Shown here in pieces: positions 23,081-33,400 of a stretch of DNA of 64,000 nt. The notes below the pieces were generated by a model. That model did not search any database, was not told the origin of the DNA, and saw nothing but the letters and a program-made list of their open reading frames with translations. The position numbers were made by a program, and so were the translations under genes. This stretch comes from Yamagishiella unicocca (taxonomy: Eukaryota > Chlorophyta > Chlorophyceae > Chlamydomonadales > Volvocaceae), in NCBI GenBank assembly GCA_003116995.1, contig BDSL01000108.1:62001-126000 (forward strand). The letters are read 5' to 3'. Within the stretch, counting starts at the first letter, position 1, and each line of letters opens with the position of its first letter.

Positions 23081-23082
23081 GG

Positions 23083-23188
23083 TCACCTTCATACAAGCTG
23101 CGCAGGGGCTGCGCGAGTGGGCTTACCTCCCCCGCCCGGGCCGGGGGCAGCCGTCACATGTGCGGGCGGGCCGGAAGGGGCGCACGCT
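23083..23188. other. R tail and GC-rich linker
   Basis: The R tail TCACCTTCATAC joins the AAGCTGCGCAGGGGCTGCGC linker, as at 17,934. Confidence 0.65.
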
Positions 23189-23450
23189 TGCAGGCCTATG
23201 CTTGCAGGGCTATGCTTGCAGGGCTATGCTTGCAAGGCTATGCTTGCAAGGCTATGCTTGCAGGGCTATGCTTGCAGGAGTATGCTTGCAGGGCTATGGG
23301 CGGGTGTCATGCGGGTACACACTTTTATGCTTGCGCAAGCAGGGTATGCTTGCAGGGGTATAGTTGCAGGCATATGCTTGCAAAGGATATGCTTGTGCAC
23401 AGAGAATACTTGCAGGAGTATACTTGCAGGCATATGCTTGGAGGCGGCGT
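23189..23450. repeat. 14-bp minisatellite, interrupted
   Basis: About eight regular CTATGCTTGCAGGG units, a spacer (GTCATGCGGGTACACACTT) and then diverged ATACTTGCAGG-type units lie here. They combine the features of the arrays at 8,381 and 18,035. Confidence 0.85.
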
Positions 23451-23457
23451 ACACTTT

Positions 23458-23578
23458 AGAGGTGGCCCACGGGTCAGAGGCCGACGGGTTGGAGGCCCAC
23501 GGGTCAGAGGGCCACGGGTTGGTGGCCCATGGGGCGGAGGCCCACGGGTTGGTGGCCCACGGGTTAGGGGTGGAGACA
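23458..23578. repeat. 15-bp minisatellite
   Basis: About eight CACGGGTTGGAGGCC-type units lie here. The flanks and register match the array at 3,278. Confidence 0.85.
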
Positions 23579-26500
23579 CATGGTGCGTATGTGCTTATGC
23601 GGTGCGATGTCAGCTATGCGGTGCGCTGCCGCCTATGCGCCTATGCGGTGCAGTGCCGTTTATGCGCCTATGTGGTGTGATATGACCTATGTGCCTAGGC
23701 GATGTCGCGTATGCGCCTATGCGGTGCGATGGCACCTATGCGGTGCGGTGCTGCCTATGTGCCTATGCGGTGCGATGTCACCTATCCGGTGTGGTGCCGC
23801 CTATGCGCCTATGCGGTGTGGTGCCGCGTATGTGCTTATGCGGTGTGGTGCCACGTATACGCCTATGCGGTGCGGTGCCGCCTATGCGCCTATGCGGTGC
23901 GATGTTGCCTATGCGGTGCGGTGCCGCCTATGCGCCTATGCGGTGCGATGTTACCTATGCGTTGCGCTGCCGCCTATGTGGCTATGTGGTGTGGTGCCGC
24001 TTATGTGCCTATGTGGTGCAATGTCACTTATGCGGGGCCATCTACGTGCTTATGAGGTGCAGTGCTAGGTACATGCTATGCGCGTATGCGGTGCGACGTC
24101 AGCTATGCGGTGTGGTGCGCCTATGCGGTGTATGCGCCTATGCGGTGCGATGTCAGCTATGCGGTGTATGCGCCTATGCGGTGCGGTGCCGCCTATGCGG
24201 TGCGACGTTAGCTATGTGCCTATGCGGCGCGATGTCACCTATGCGGTGTGCTGCCGCCTATGTGGCTATGTGGTGTGGTGCTGCTTATGTGCTTATGTGG
24301 TGCAATGGCGCATAAGCGCGCCATCTACGTGCTTATGAGGTGCAGTGCTAGGTACGTGCTCGTGTAGTACCACGTACGCGCCTATGTGGTGCGATGTCAC
24401 CTATGCGGTGCGGTGCCACCTATGCGCGTATGCGGTGCGACGTCAGCTATGTGGTGTGGTGCCGCCTATGCGCCTATGCGGTGCGATGGCGCCTATGTGG
24501 TGCAGTGCTAGTTATGTGCTTATGTAGTGCGGTGCCATCTACGTGCTTATCAGGTGCAGTGCTACCTACGTGCTTATGTAGTACCACATACGCAGCTATG
24601 TGGAGCCACGTGGCGCTGAAGTGTGATGGGTGCGGTGCAATGTCACTTATGCGGGGCCATCTACGTGCTTATGAGGTGCAGTGCTACGTACGTGCCTATG
24701 CGGTGCGATGTCACCTATCCGGTGCAGTGCCGCCTATGCGCCTATGCGGTGCCGCTTATGCGCCTATGCGGTGCGACGTCAGCTATGCGGTGCGGTGCCG
24801 CCTATGTGCTTATGCGGTGTGGTGCCACGTATACGCCTATGCGGTGCGGTGCCGCCTATCCGCCTATGCGGTGCGATGGCGCCTATGTGGTGCAGTGCTG
24901 CCTATGCGCCTATGCGGTGCGGTGCCGCCTATGCGGTGCGACGTTTGCGCGATGGGTGGCGCCTATGCGGTGCGATGTTGCCTATGCGCCTATGCAGTGC
25001 GGTGCCGCCTATGCGGCAATGCGGTGCGATGTTGCCTATGCGGTGCGGTGCCGCCTGTGCGCCTATGCGGTGCGATGTCACCTATGCGGTGCGCTGCCGC
25101 GTATGTGCCTATGTGGTGTGGTGCAGTGCTAGCTATGTGCTCGTGTAGTACGACGTGCGCGCCTATGCGGTGCGATGTCACCTATGCGGTGCGCCTATGC
25201 GGTGCGATGTCATCTATGCGGTGCGCTGCCGCGTATGTGCCTATGTGGTGTGGTGCCGCGTATGTGCCTATGTGGTGCAGTGCCATGTACGCACCTATGT
25301 GCATATGCGGTGCGGTGCCGCCTATGCGCCTATGCGGTGCGATGTCACGTACGTGCTTATGAGGTGCAGTGCTAGCTACGTGCTCGTGTAGTACGACGTG
25401 CGCGCCTATGCGGTGCGATGTCACCTATGCGGTGCGCCTATGCGGTGCGATGTCACCTATGCGGTGCGCTGCCGTGTATGTGCCTATGTGGTGTATGTGG
25501 TGCCGCGTATGTGCCTATGTGGTGCAGTGCCATGTACGCACCTATGTGCCTATGCGGTGCGGTGCCGCTTATGCGCCTATGCGGTGCAATGTCAGTTATG
25601 CGCCTATGCGGTATAATGTTGCCAATGCGGTGCGGTGCCGCCTATGCGCGTATGCGGTGCGGCGTCAGCTATGCGGTGCGGTGCCGCCTATGCGCCTATG
25701 CGGTGCGATGTCGCCTATGCGGTGCACTGCCGGCTATGCGCCTATGCGGTGCGATGTTACCTATGCGGTGCGCTGCCACCTGTGCACCTATGCGGTGCGA
25801 CGTCAGCTATGCGGTGCGCTGCCGCCTATGTGCCTATGCGGTGTGGTGCCACGTATGTGCCTATGCGGTGCGATGCTATCTATGCGGTGCGGTGCCGCCT
25901 ATGCGCCTATGCGGTGCGGTGCCGCCTATGTGCCAATGCGGTGTGGTGCGGTGCGACGTCAGCTATGCGGTGCGCTGCTGCCTATGTGCCTATGCGGTGT
26001 GGTGCCACGTATGCGCCTATGCGGTGCGATGCTATCTATGCGGTGCGGTGCCACCTATGCGCCTATGCGGTGCGATTTTGCCTATGCGGTGTGGTGCCAC
26101 GTATGCGCCTCTGCGGTGCGATGTTAGCTATGCGGTGCGGTGCCACCTATGCGCCTCTGCGGTGCGGTGCCGCCTATGCGGTGCGGTGCCGCCTATGCGC
26201 CTATGCGGTGCGATGTTGCCTGTACGGTGAGGTGCAGTGCCACCTATGTGCCTATGCAGTGCCACCTATGCGCCTATGCGGTGCCACCTATGCGCCTGTG
26301 CGGTGCCACCTATGCACCTATGGAGTGCGCTGCCGCCTATGTGTGTATGCGGTGTGGTGCCACGTATGCGCCTATGCGGTGCGGTGCCACCTATGCGCCT
26401 ATGCGGTGCGGTGCCGCCTATGCGGTGCGGTGCTGCCTATGCGCCTATGCGCCTATGCGGTGCCACCTATGTGCCTGTGCGTGATGCCTATGCGCCTATG

Positions 26501-26966
26501 CAGTGCAGTGCCACCTACCGGTATGTGCATATGCGGTGTGGTGCGGTGTGATGCGGCGCCGCCTACCCGCCTATGTGATGCGGGTGCTCATGGGTGCCTA
26601 CGTAGTGTCACCTGGGTGCTGCTAGATGCTAGGTGGTACTGCGCCGCCTACCCGCCTATGTGGTGCTAGCTATGTGGTATGCAGTGCGGTGCCATCTACG
26701 TGCTTATGAGGTGCAGTGCTAGCTACGTGCTTATGTAGTACCATGTACGCACCTATGTGGGGCCATGTGGTGCTTATGCGGTATGGGTGGCGCCTATGTG
26801 CCTATGCGGTGCGATGTCACCTATGCGGTGCGGTGCCGCTTATGCGCCTATGCGGTGCGGTGCCGCCTATGCGCCTATGCGCTGCGATGTCACCTATGTT
26901 GTGCGGTGTCGCCTATGCGCCTGTGCGGTGCCGCCTATGCGCCTATGAGCTGCAATGTCGCCTAGG
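23579..26966. repeat. CCTATGCGG satellite array, segment 8
   Basis: The longest satellite block. The GGGGCCATCTACGTGCTTAT module or variants occur near 24,036, 24,325, 24,540, 24,655 and 26,693. The stretch 25,380-26,230 parallels 16,380-16,930 and includes a local repeat of GCTATCTATGCGGTGCGGTG blocks. Confidence 0.9.
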
Positions 26967-27632
26967 GCGTGTGCTACTGCTGCATAGTCCAGGACACCTG
27001 TTTGGGCGTGTGCTGGGTGGGTGACACTGTGTGTCTTCCTGCACTGGGTGTCAGCTGGGTGCGCGGCTGTTGGCTGCTGTGATGCTGATAGGTTGTGTGG
27101 CTATTCATTTATGGTGCATTGGAAAAGGAATGGCATCAATCAGCTCAGTGGGCGGGTGCTGGCACTGTGCTGCATGTGCCAGTGGGTCACACTGTGTGTC
27201 AAGTGGGCGCGCGCCTGGTGGGCGCTCCGATGCTGATAGGTTGTGCGGCCATTCATTTAGGGCGCATTGCAAAAGGAATGGCTTTAATTGGCACAGTGGG
27301 CGGCCGCTGGCGGGGGCTGCAAGGCGGCAGGCAGCAGGTGTCAGCTATGGGGCTATCGTGCTATCGGGTGTCACCTATCAGGCGTCGGCTATCGGTATCA
27401 GGCGTCGGCTATCACCATCAGGCATCGGGTATCGCTATCGCGCTGTCTTTTGCGTCTGCGCGCGAAATGCAAAAATTGCGGCCGCCGGGTTTCGAACCGG
27501 CGACCTCTCGCTTCTTCGCGCAGGTGCATAGCGGCGCTGTGCAGGCGGCGCGCAGGGGCATGGCGCAATACTATGCGCAAGGCGCTATAAGCGCTGCGCC
27601 TAAAAAGGCTGCTCGCACATTGGTCACCTTCA
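26967..27632. repeat. R element, copy i (full)
   Basis: A two-module R with minus-strand B-box at 27488-27498. It is the last R element before the Helitron. Confidence 0.85.
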
Positions 27633-27718
27633 TACCTCCCGGGGGGAGGTAAGCACCTCCCGGGGGGAGGTAAGCACCTCCCGGGGGGAGGTAAGCACCT
27701 CCCGGGGGGAGGTAAGCA
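27633..27718. repeat. 21-bp hairpin repeat, 4 units
   Basis: Four perfect tandem units of ACCTCCCGGGGGGAGGT plus AAGC lie here. This is the largest expansion in the window. Confidence 0.9.
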
Positions 27719-27807
27719 CAAGCTGCGCAGGGGCTGCGCGAGTGGGCTTACCTCCCCCGGCGGGGCCGGGGGCGGCCGTGACATGCGGGCGGGGCGCAAG
27801 GGGCGTA
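27719..27807. other. GC-rich linker
   Basis: The AAGCTGCGCAGGGGCTGCGC linker is present with a CCCCCGGCGGGGCCGGGGG variant. Confidence 0.65.
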
Positions 27808-27925
27808 CGCTTGCAGGCTTATGCTTGCAGGGGTATGCTTGCAGGGCTATGCTTGCAGGGCTATGCTTGCAGAGGTATGCTTGCAGAGGTATGCTTGCAG
27901 AGGTATGCTGGCAGGAGTATGCGAA
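27808..27925. repeat. 14-bp minisatellite
   Basis: About eight CTATGCTTGCAGRG-type units end at the boundary with low-copy DNA. The 15-bp array that normally follows is absent. Confidence 0.85.
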
Positions 27926-28520
27926 GAAGTGCAAGAAGGAGAGTTGCCGGGATGCAGTTAAGACTTGCAGGGATGCAGTACAGAATTCCATGGTTGTAGT
28001 ATAGGCGGTAAATAGTGCACAATGAATACGTGAAGGAAGGAAGAAGGAGGAAGAAGGAAGGAGCGGCAGTGTATGAATGCATTCGGCAGTATTAGTCAGT
28101 TGCCGGCAATGGAGGGCCGCGAAGCAAAGCAACGTTTGGAATAGCGGCATATTTGTGACATCTTTAGAATGGTCGCATACGAGTAGGAATGGAATGGAGC
28201 TGGGTGCGCTGTAGCGGTACGAGCAGGAAGTCATGAACGAGCTGGTTTGCTTGTTCGGAATGTGAGGTGGGCAGTCGCGTATTAAATAGTCGCGGAATAT
28301 GTGAAGCTTGGAGCGGAATAAGCGGGCGTAAGAAAGTGACTTGTGAGCTGGGAGCAGGGAATGCGAGAATGCGCCGGTTTGGAGTGCAATCGTAATAAGT
28401 AGGCGAATAAAAAATATTGGCAAGTGCGGAAGCGCTGGAAGGGAGTCCGTTTGTTACATGTCACGGACTGCTTGGCATTTGTCACTAGCGCTGCACTTGG
28501 CAGTGTTTGCAGGCCCGGGG
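27926..28520. other. Single-copy, AT-richer region downstream of Helitron gene
   Basis: This region is unlike anything else in the window and is richer in A and T, with a purine-rich GAAGGAAGGAAGAAGGAGG tract near 28,033. A minus-strand frame stays open through part of it but continues into the 14-bp minisatellite, so I do not call a gene. It probably contains the 3' untranslated part of the Helitron (down to about 28,092) and the flanking DNA into which it inserted. Confidence 0.5.
28092..28110 (-). other. Candidate Helitron 3' terminus
   Basis: Read on the minus strand, the perfect palindrome TTGCCGGCAA is followed by four bases and then CTAA, with T next. Helitrons end in CTRR shortly after a hairpin and insert before T, so this fits. 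The palindrome can form only a small stem, and no matching 5' TC end was identified. Confidence 0.35.
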
Positions 28521-30400
28521 TTACAAGAGCGCCTGGTGGAGGTCCTGGAGGTGGAGGCGGGTGAGTTCCGCCAAGTCAAGGAGGCGCTCCCATTCCGCCT
28601 TGAGGTCCGGTACGGGCTGCGCGAGGCGAAGGAGCTTCTGCAGCACGCGGTCCTTCTCTGCGTCATCTCCGGCCGGCCACAGCGGACACAGTAAGTGGAA
28701 GTCATCGAGCGAGCTGAAGCGGGTGGGGATGACGTACAGCGATGCGCGGTGGAGGCGGCCGTCGGGGGGCCGGCACAGGTGCGCGAGCCAGTTCTGGCCT
28801 CTGAAGGACGTGCCTTCCGCGAAGTAGTCTGTGACAGCGTATGCCAGGTCCAGCGGAAAGCCCCAGCGGTGGATGGAGCGGCGATCGATGGCATGCAGCG
28901 GAGTGAAGGCGTGCGCCTTAGGAAGGACGGCGATCTCATCTTCGGCGACGTCGGGTATGCGCGAGATACGGCCGAGAGGGCGGCCGTCGGGGATCACGAA
29001 CACAGCGCGCGGCATGTAGGTAAGCACGTGGATGGGCGCTGTGTCCGGGGAAGGGATGGGGGGTTCAGCGGGGTGGAGCACGATGCCAGTGCCGGTCGCG
29101 CAGTTGTTGTGGATGTGCTGGATGGTGGGGTGCGCATTGGTGGTGAAGATGTAGCGTATGCCCGCGAAGAAGGCGCCGATCGTGGGGAAGCCGCCATCAT
29201 CTTCGGGGCCGCCGAGTGCTTCCAGCTGCTGGTACAGGGCGGGGGGCAGCGGCGTGCCATCGGGCTCGAAATCACTGCTGCGCCAGACCAGGAGCTGCTG
29301 GCCGCGTGTTTCAGCATGGAGGGGTAGGAGGCGCTGCAGCAGCGGGAGGCGTACGGCGTGGCGAAGCAGAACCACGTACGGCTCGGGAAGGAGCGCGACC
29401 GATGGGATGGCGTGGCGGTTGTAAACCTCGCACAGCTGCTCGATCTGCTCGTAGGAGGCGCCATCGATCCCGTTGAAGAGCTCGGCGCTGGCGTACAGCT
29501 GCTGGCCGGCGACAGTCGCGGCGCCGCGGTGCTGCTGCGTGAGGACGAAGGCGTGTGGAATCGAGCGCCAGAGCTGGCGGCCGAGGTGTTCGGTGGGTCC
29601 GCTGGGGTGGAGCAGGTTCTGGAGGGCGGTCTGGATAGTGCTGACGGCGGTTCCATCGGCGGCTTGCACGGTGGAGCTGGCGGTAGCAGCGGCTAGGGTG
29701 GCTCGCGCGGCGATCGCGTCGGCGCTGCGTCCTGCGTGCTGCAGCTGCTGTGCGTGCTCGTACAGCAGGTCGATGCGTGCGGCGCCGTCGTACATGGGCT
29801 TCTGGCTGGGCTGCTCGAGCTGGCGCGGATCACCGGCCAGCAGCGCGTGGAGGTCGGTGAAGGGGCCGAGGTCGCGCTCGCTGACACCAGGGTCCATGTG
29901 CGTGCGCGCTGTGTGCACGTGGCTGCAGATGCGACCCAGGTGCGCGAGGCCGCATGTGCTGAATTCGTCCAGGATAATCAGGCGCACACCATTGAGATTC
30001 CGCTCCACGCGCTCACGGCGGTAAGCATTGAAGTGGTGCGAAGTGGCAAAGAAGGTGGTGGTGCTCGTGCCGAGGTTCCCGGGGGTCGTGTCCTGCGTGC
30101 ACAAGGGGGAGGGTGGCGGAGGGGTGGAGGGCCGGAGTGTTACAGTGTGTGTGTATAGGAGGCGGGGCGGGGCGGGGCGCGGCGTTTCTATAGTTAGCGG
30201 GAAGGACTCACGTGTAGCGCGGCGCGCCAAGTGTAGCTCACGACAGCGATCATGTGGCTGCAGCGCTGCTGGTACGCGAACCAGAGGAGGGCCAGGATGA
30301 CTTGGCTCTTTCCGGTGCCCGGCTTGCCCGTGAGGATGGACGTGAGGGGTGCGGGGCGGCGGCCCGCTTTCTCGGCCAGGAGGAGGGCGGCGTACAGCAG
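28521..30400 (-). other. Pif1-like helicase domain (exons 8-9)
   Basis: Motif I is GKPGTGKS (30,305-30,328). Intron 8 (30,211-30,093) lies between motifs I and II. Motif II is LIILDEFS (about 29,956-29,982) and motif III is GDPRQL (about 29,817-29,838). Near the C-terminus come DLAYAVTDYFAEGTSF (motif V-like) and YVIPTRFSSL (motif VI-like, with the arginine near 28,713-28,730). The order is that of superfamily 1B Pif1-like helicases in Helitrons. Confidence 0.8.
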
Positions 30401-33400
30401 GAAGGGCTCGCGCTGGTCGGGGGAGAGGCTGAAGAGGCGGGCGGTGTCGTCGGGAGAAGGAAGTTGGTGTGAGGGCAGGAGGGTGTACGGAGGGGGCTCG
30501 GCGGGGTGCAGCGGATCGGGGAAGGTGCGATCTTCGGTCACACGGCCGCTGGAGTCGTACACGAGCAGCTTGGCGGTCACGTTGGCGCTGTTTGCGTCGA
30601 TGAGGAGGAGGCGGGAGGTGGTGGGCAGCGGCTGCACGGGAAGGAGCGGGCTGAAGTCCTTCATCTCGGTCTCGAGGAGCGCGAGGGTGTCGAGAGAGAA
30701 GGTGGTAGGGGGGCGTAGGGCGGGTATGACGGAGGCGAGGGTGGGTGCTGAAGCTGCAGTGCTGGCACGGGCGGGAAGGGGAATCGCGCGGATGGCGTCT
30801 TCGATGTATGCGCGCTCGGTGGGGCGGGCGTGGGCGGGAGCGGTGGGGATGCGGGTGTAGCGGTCGAGGAGGCGTTGCTGCTCTTCCGATTGGGCGGCGC
30901 GGTCGCGCCAGACGGCTGTGGGCGCAGTGTCACGGGGGGCTTCGTAGGGAATATCGTCCGCGTTGTCCAGGGCGGCAGTTACCAAGTCATCGTCTTCGGG
31001 GGGAACGCCTTCCATGAGCGCTGCTTCCGCCTGCTCCTCGACTGTGCGCTCGAGCTCCTGCTGTAACAAGACCCGCTCTTTACTGCGCAGGCGGACGCGG
31101 GCGAGGCCGTCGGCGTTGGCGAGCATGTGGTTGGCGAGTCGGACGGCCAGGCTCGTGCAGCTGGGCGGCTCATGGAAGTAGCGGCGGTAGGCGGCCCAGA
31201 GGCCGCCGTCCAAGTCGAGCGGCTGCGTGCGGCTGTATGCCGCGAAGTTGCCCAGTGCGAAGGCGGCGTAGTGGTCGCGCATGTGCGGCTCGGCGGCGTC
31301 GTCTGCGGGGCGTGCAGGTGGGTCCGACAAGGGCTGCGGGACGCGGGGGTTCTCGTAGCGCGACCAGGCGTGGGTTGTGTACTGCGGGTGGGCGGGGTCC
31401 AGGCGGCGGTCCGCTGACGTGACTCCGCTCGCGGGCATCTTGCGCTGTGTGCATGGGCAAGGGGGAACCGAGTGTGTATTAGGGAAGAGTGTGTGGGAGA
31501 AGGGGAGGACGCATCCGCTATCATGCTAGTATGGGAAGAAGGGATGCAATGCATGAGGCCAGTGTAGAGGGAGCACGTGTGCGGGCGTGCGCATACCTTG
31601 TAGAATAACATCGCCATGATGACGGGGGAGTACGCGTGGAATGCGGGTCCGCGCAGGAGGTAGTCTTCGAGGCGTGAGACGGCACGGAGGTCGGCGTGCA
31701 TCGGCGGGATCGGGACGTCAGCGGGCTGGGGAGCGCAGGCGTCTTCGTCTTCGCTCTCGCTCGCTTCTTCTGCTTCTTCGGAGGGCGGCTCGTACTCCAA
31801 GCGCTGGTCGTGGATCGCCTGGTGGACGTCGACGATCGCCAGGTCGGGGTCGGGGATGGTGAAGGCGCTCGCGTCGGGAGCGGGGGGCGCGGTGGAGGGG
31901 CCGGGCTGCGGCGCGAGCTGCACGTAGGAGGGCTGCGTGGGGTCCTGGAGGGCGCTGTAGGCCGGCAGCAGCTCGTTGGCGAACAGGCGGTAGTCGATGG
32001 GCTGCATGTTGTGGGATTCAATGGCCACCTTCCCGAGCAGCAGGAGCAGTGCAGCGCCAGGTGACGAGAAGCCGTTCTGCGCGGTCTGGATGTTGATGGC
32101 GTGTGCGAGGTTCCACTTGCCTTGTGCGCTGATGCTATCCGCAGGGCGAAGCGGACGCGCGGCGCCAGCTGGAGGGAGGGCGGTGCGCTCGAGGGCTTCT
32201 TGTGCTTGCTGCGCGCGCTCCTGCTCCGTGGACGCGGCAGGGAGGCTTTCAGGTGCGGTGGCGGGGGTTGCGACGGGAAGAGGGGCGAGCCCGGCCAGGA
32301 GGTTGAGCGAAGCGCCAAGAGGAGAAGGGGGAGTAGGTCCGGCGGGAGAAGGGGCAGCGGGTGGAGGGACAGTGGAAGTGGGTGGAGGTGCCGGCTGGCT
32401 GGGGCCGGGGGCCGAGGGGGAGGGCGGGCGTGGAGCAGCGGCGGACGCCATGTGCTGGCGGGACTTGAGGATGGTGGCAGCTGCGAGGATGGCGCTGCTG
32501 CCTTGCATTGCTTCTGTCTTGGTGGCGTACTTGAGAGCGTAATCGGCCGCGTCCGCGGCGAGCTGTTCCAGCGAAGGGAGCGTGGGTCGCTGCGCGCGGA
32601 AGGGGTCGTCGGGGGGGAGGTGGCCGTACTTCTCGTCCCACAGCTGCTGCGTGCGCACCCAGCGGCTGATGTCAGCGGCGAACGCGACGGTGTGGTTGCA
32701 GGGGAGCGCCAGCAGCAGCGCGACGGTGTGGGCGACGAGCCAGCGGCCGTAGCGCTTGAGGTGCATGCAGGAGGTGACGCTGGCGCAGGTGGTGAGGAAG
32801 TTGAGCAGGCGCGGCATGCGCATGCGGCAGTTGGTGTCAGTCGCGTGCACGTGGGGGGCGGTGCAGGTGCCGTCCCGATGCGCGTGTTGCAGGAGGGAGA
32901 TGATTGCCTTCATTGCATGGAGGGCGAGCCGGTCGGCGCCGTCTGCATCATCGTACTGGAGGGGCGGCCGCTGCACCTGCGGCGGCTCCAGCGTGTCGAG
33001 GCGCTCGTCCAGCTGCTGCAGGGTGGCGCCGACGAGCCGCTGCTGCAGGTCCGACAGGCGCTGGCTGCCTGCGGTGGCTTCGGAGTGGAGCAAGTCGTCG
33101 AGCACGCTGGTGTCCGGGTCGGAGGTGTCGAAGAAGAGCGCGTGGATGGGGCGGGCGCCGGTGAGATAGTGCACCGGCGACGGCAGCCACTGGTTCTGGA
33201 TGGACTCCATGAAGTCGAAGACGGATTCGCGCGTCGCGGGGTCCTCCAGGGCGGCGCGCAGGCGGGCGGGGCGGAGGCCGGGCTGCCAGATGCAGCCGTG
33301 GGTGTGCAGCTCGCCACGGTGGTTCATCTCGAACTTGAAGAAGAAAGCGTCGACGCGGCCGAAGAGGCGGGTGGGGTCTGACTGCGTGGGCTCGCCCTGC

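Larger units (their letters stand above)
21528..23082 (+). mobile_element. 5'-truncated LINE (non-LTR retrotransposon)
   Basis: The insert of about 1.55 kb (21,533-23,078) lies between short direct repeats (TTGG at 21,529-21,532 and 23,079-23,082) at the CACATTGG/TCACC site of an R element. It contains the last 350 or so codons of an ORF2-like protein, a 3' UTR (22,587-23,063) and a terminal run of 17 T residues (23,064-23,080) instead of the usual oligo(A). The 5' part with the endonuclease and polymerase core is missing, so this copy cannot move by itself. Confidence 0.85.

Noticed and set aside
9..27300. Dozens of plus-strand open frames encoding Met-Arg-Cys / Ala-Tyr-Ala-rich peptides
   Set aside because: They overlap in all three plus frames, follow the 19-bp/8-bp repeat exactly and have no recognisable domain, start context or codon signal. 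They reflect a stop-poor satellite.
1..27900. Possible CRISPR array
   Set aside because: Short repeats are present but directly adjacent or separated by other repeat units, with no constant-length unique spacers, no cas genes, and clear eukaryotic features.
27398..28423. 341-codon minus-strand open frame
   Set aside because: It runs from low-copy DNA into the 14-bp minisatellite, hairpin repeat and R element, where all frames tend to be open. It has no domain. Only the part in 27,926-28,423 is unexplained.
28480..28500. Alternative Helitron 3' end at ACTAG with a CTGC/GCAG stem
   Set aside because: It lies only about 30 bp past the stop codon with a 4-bp stem, weaker than the CTAA and palindrome at 28,092.
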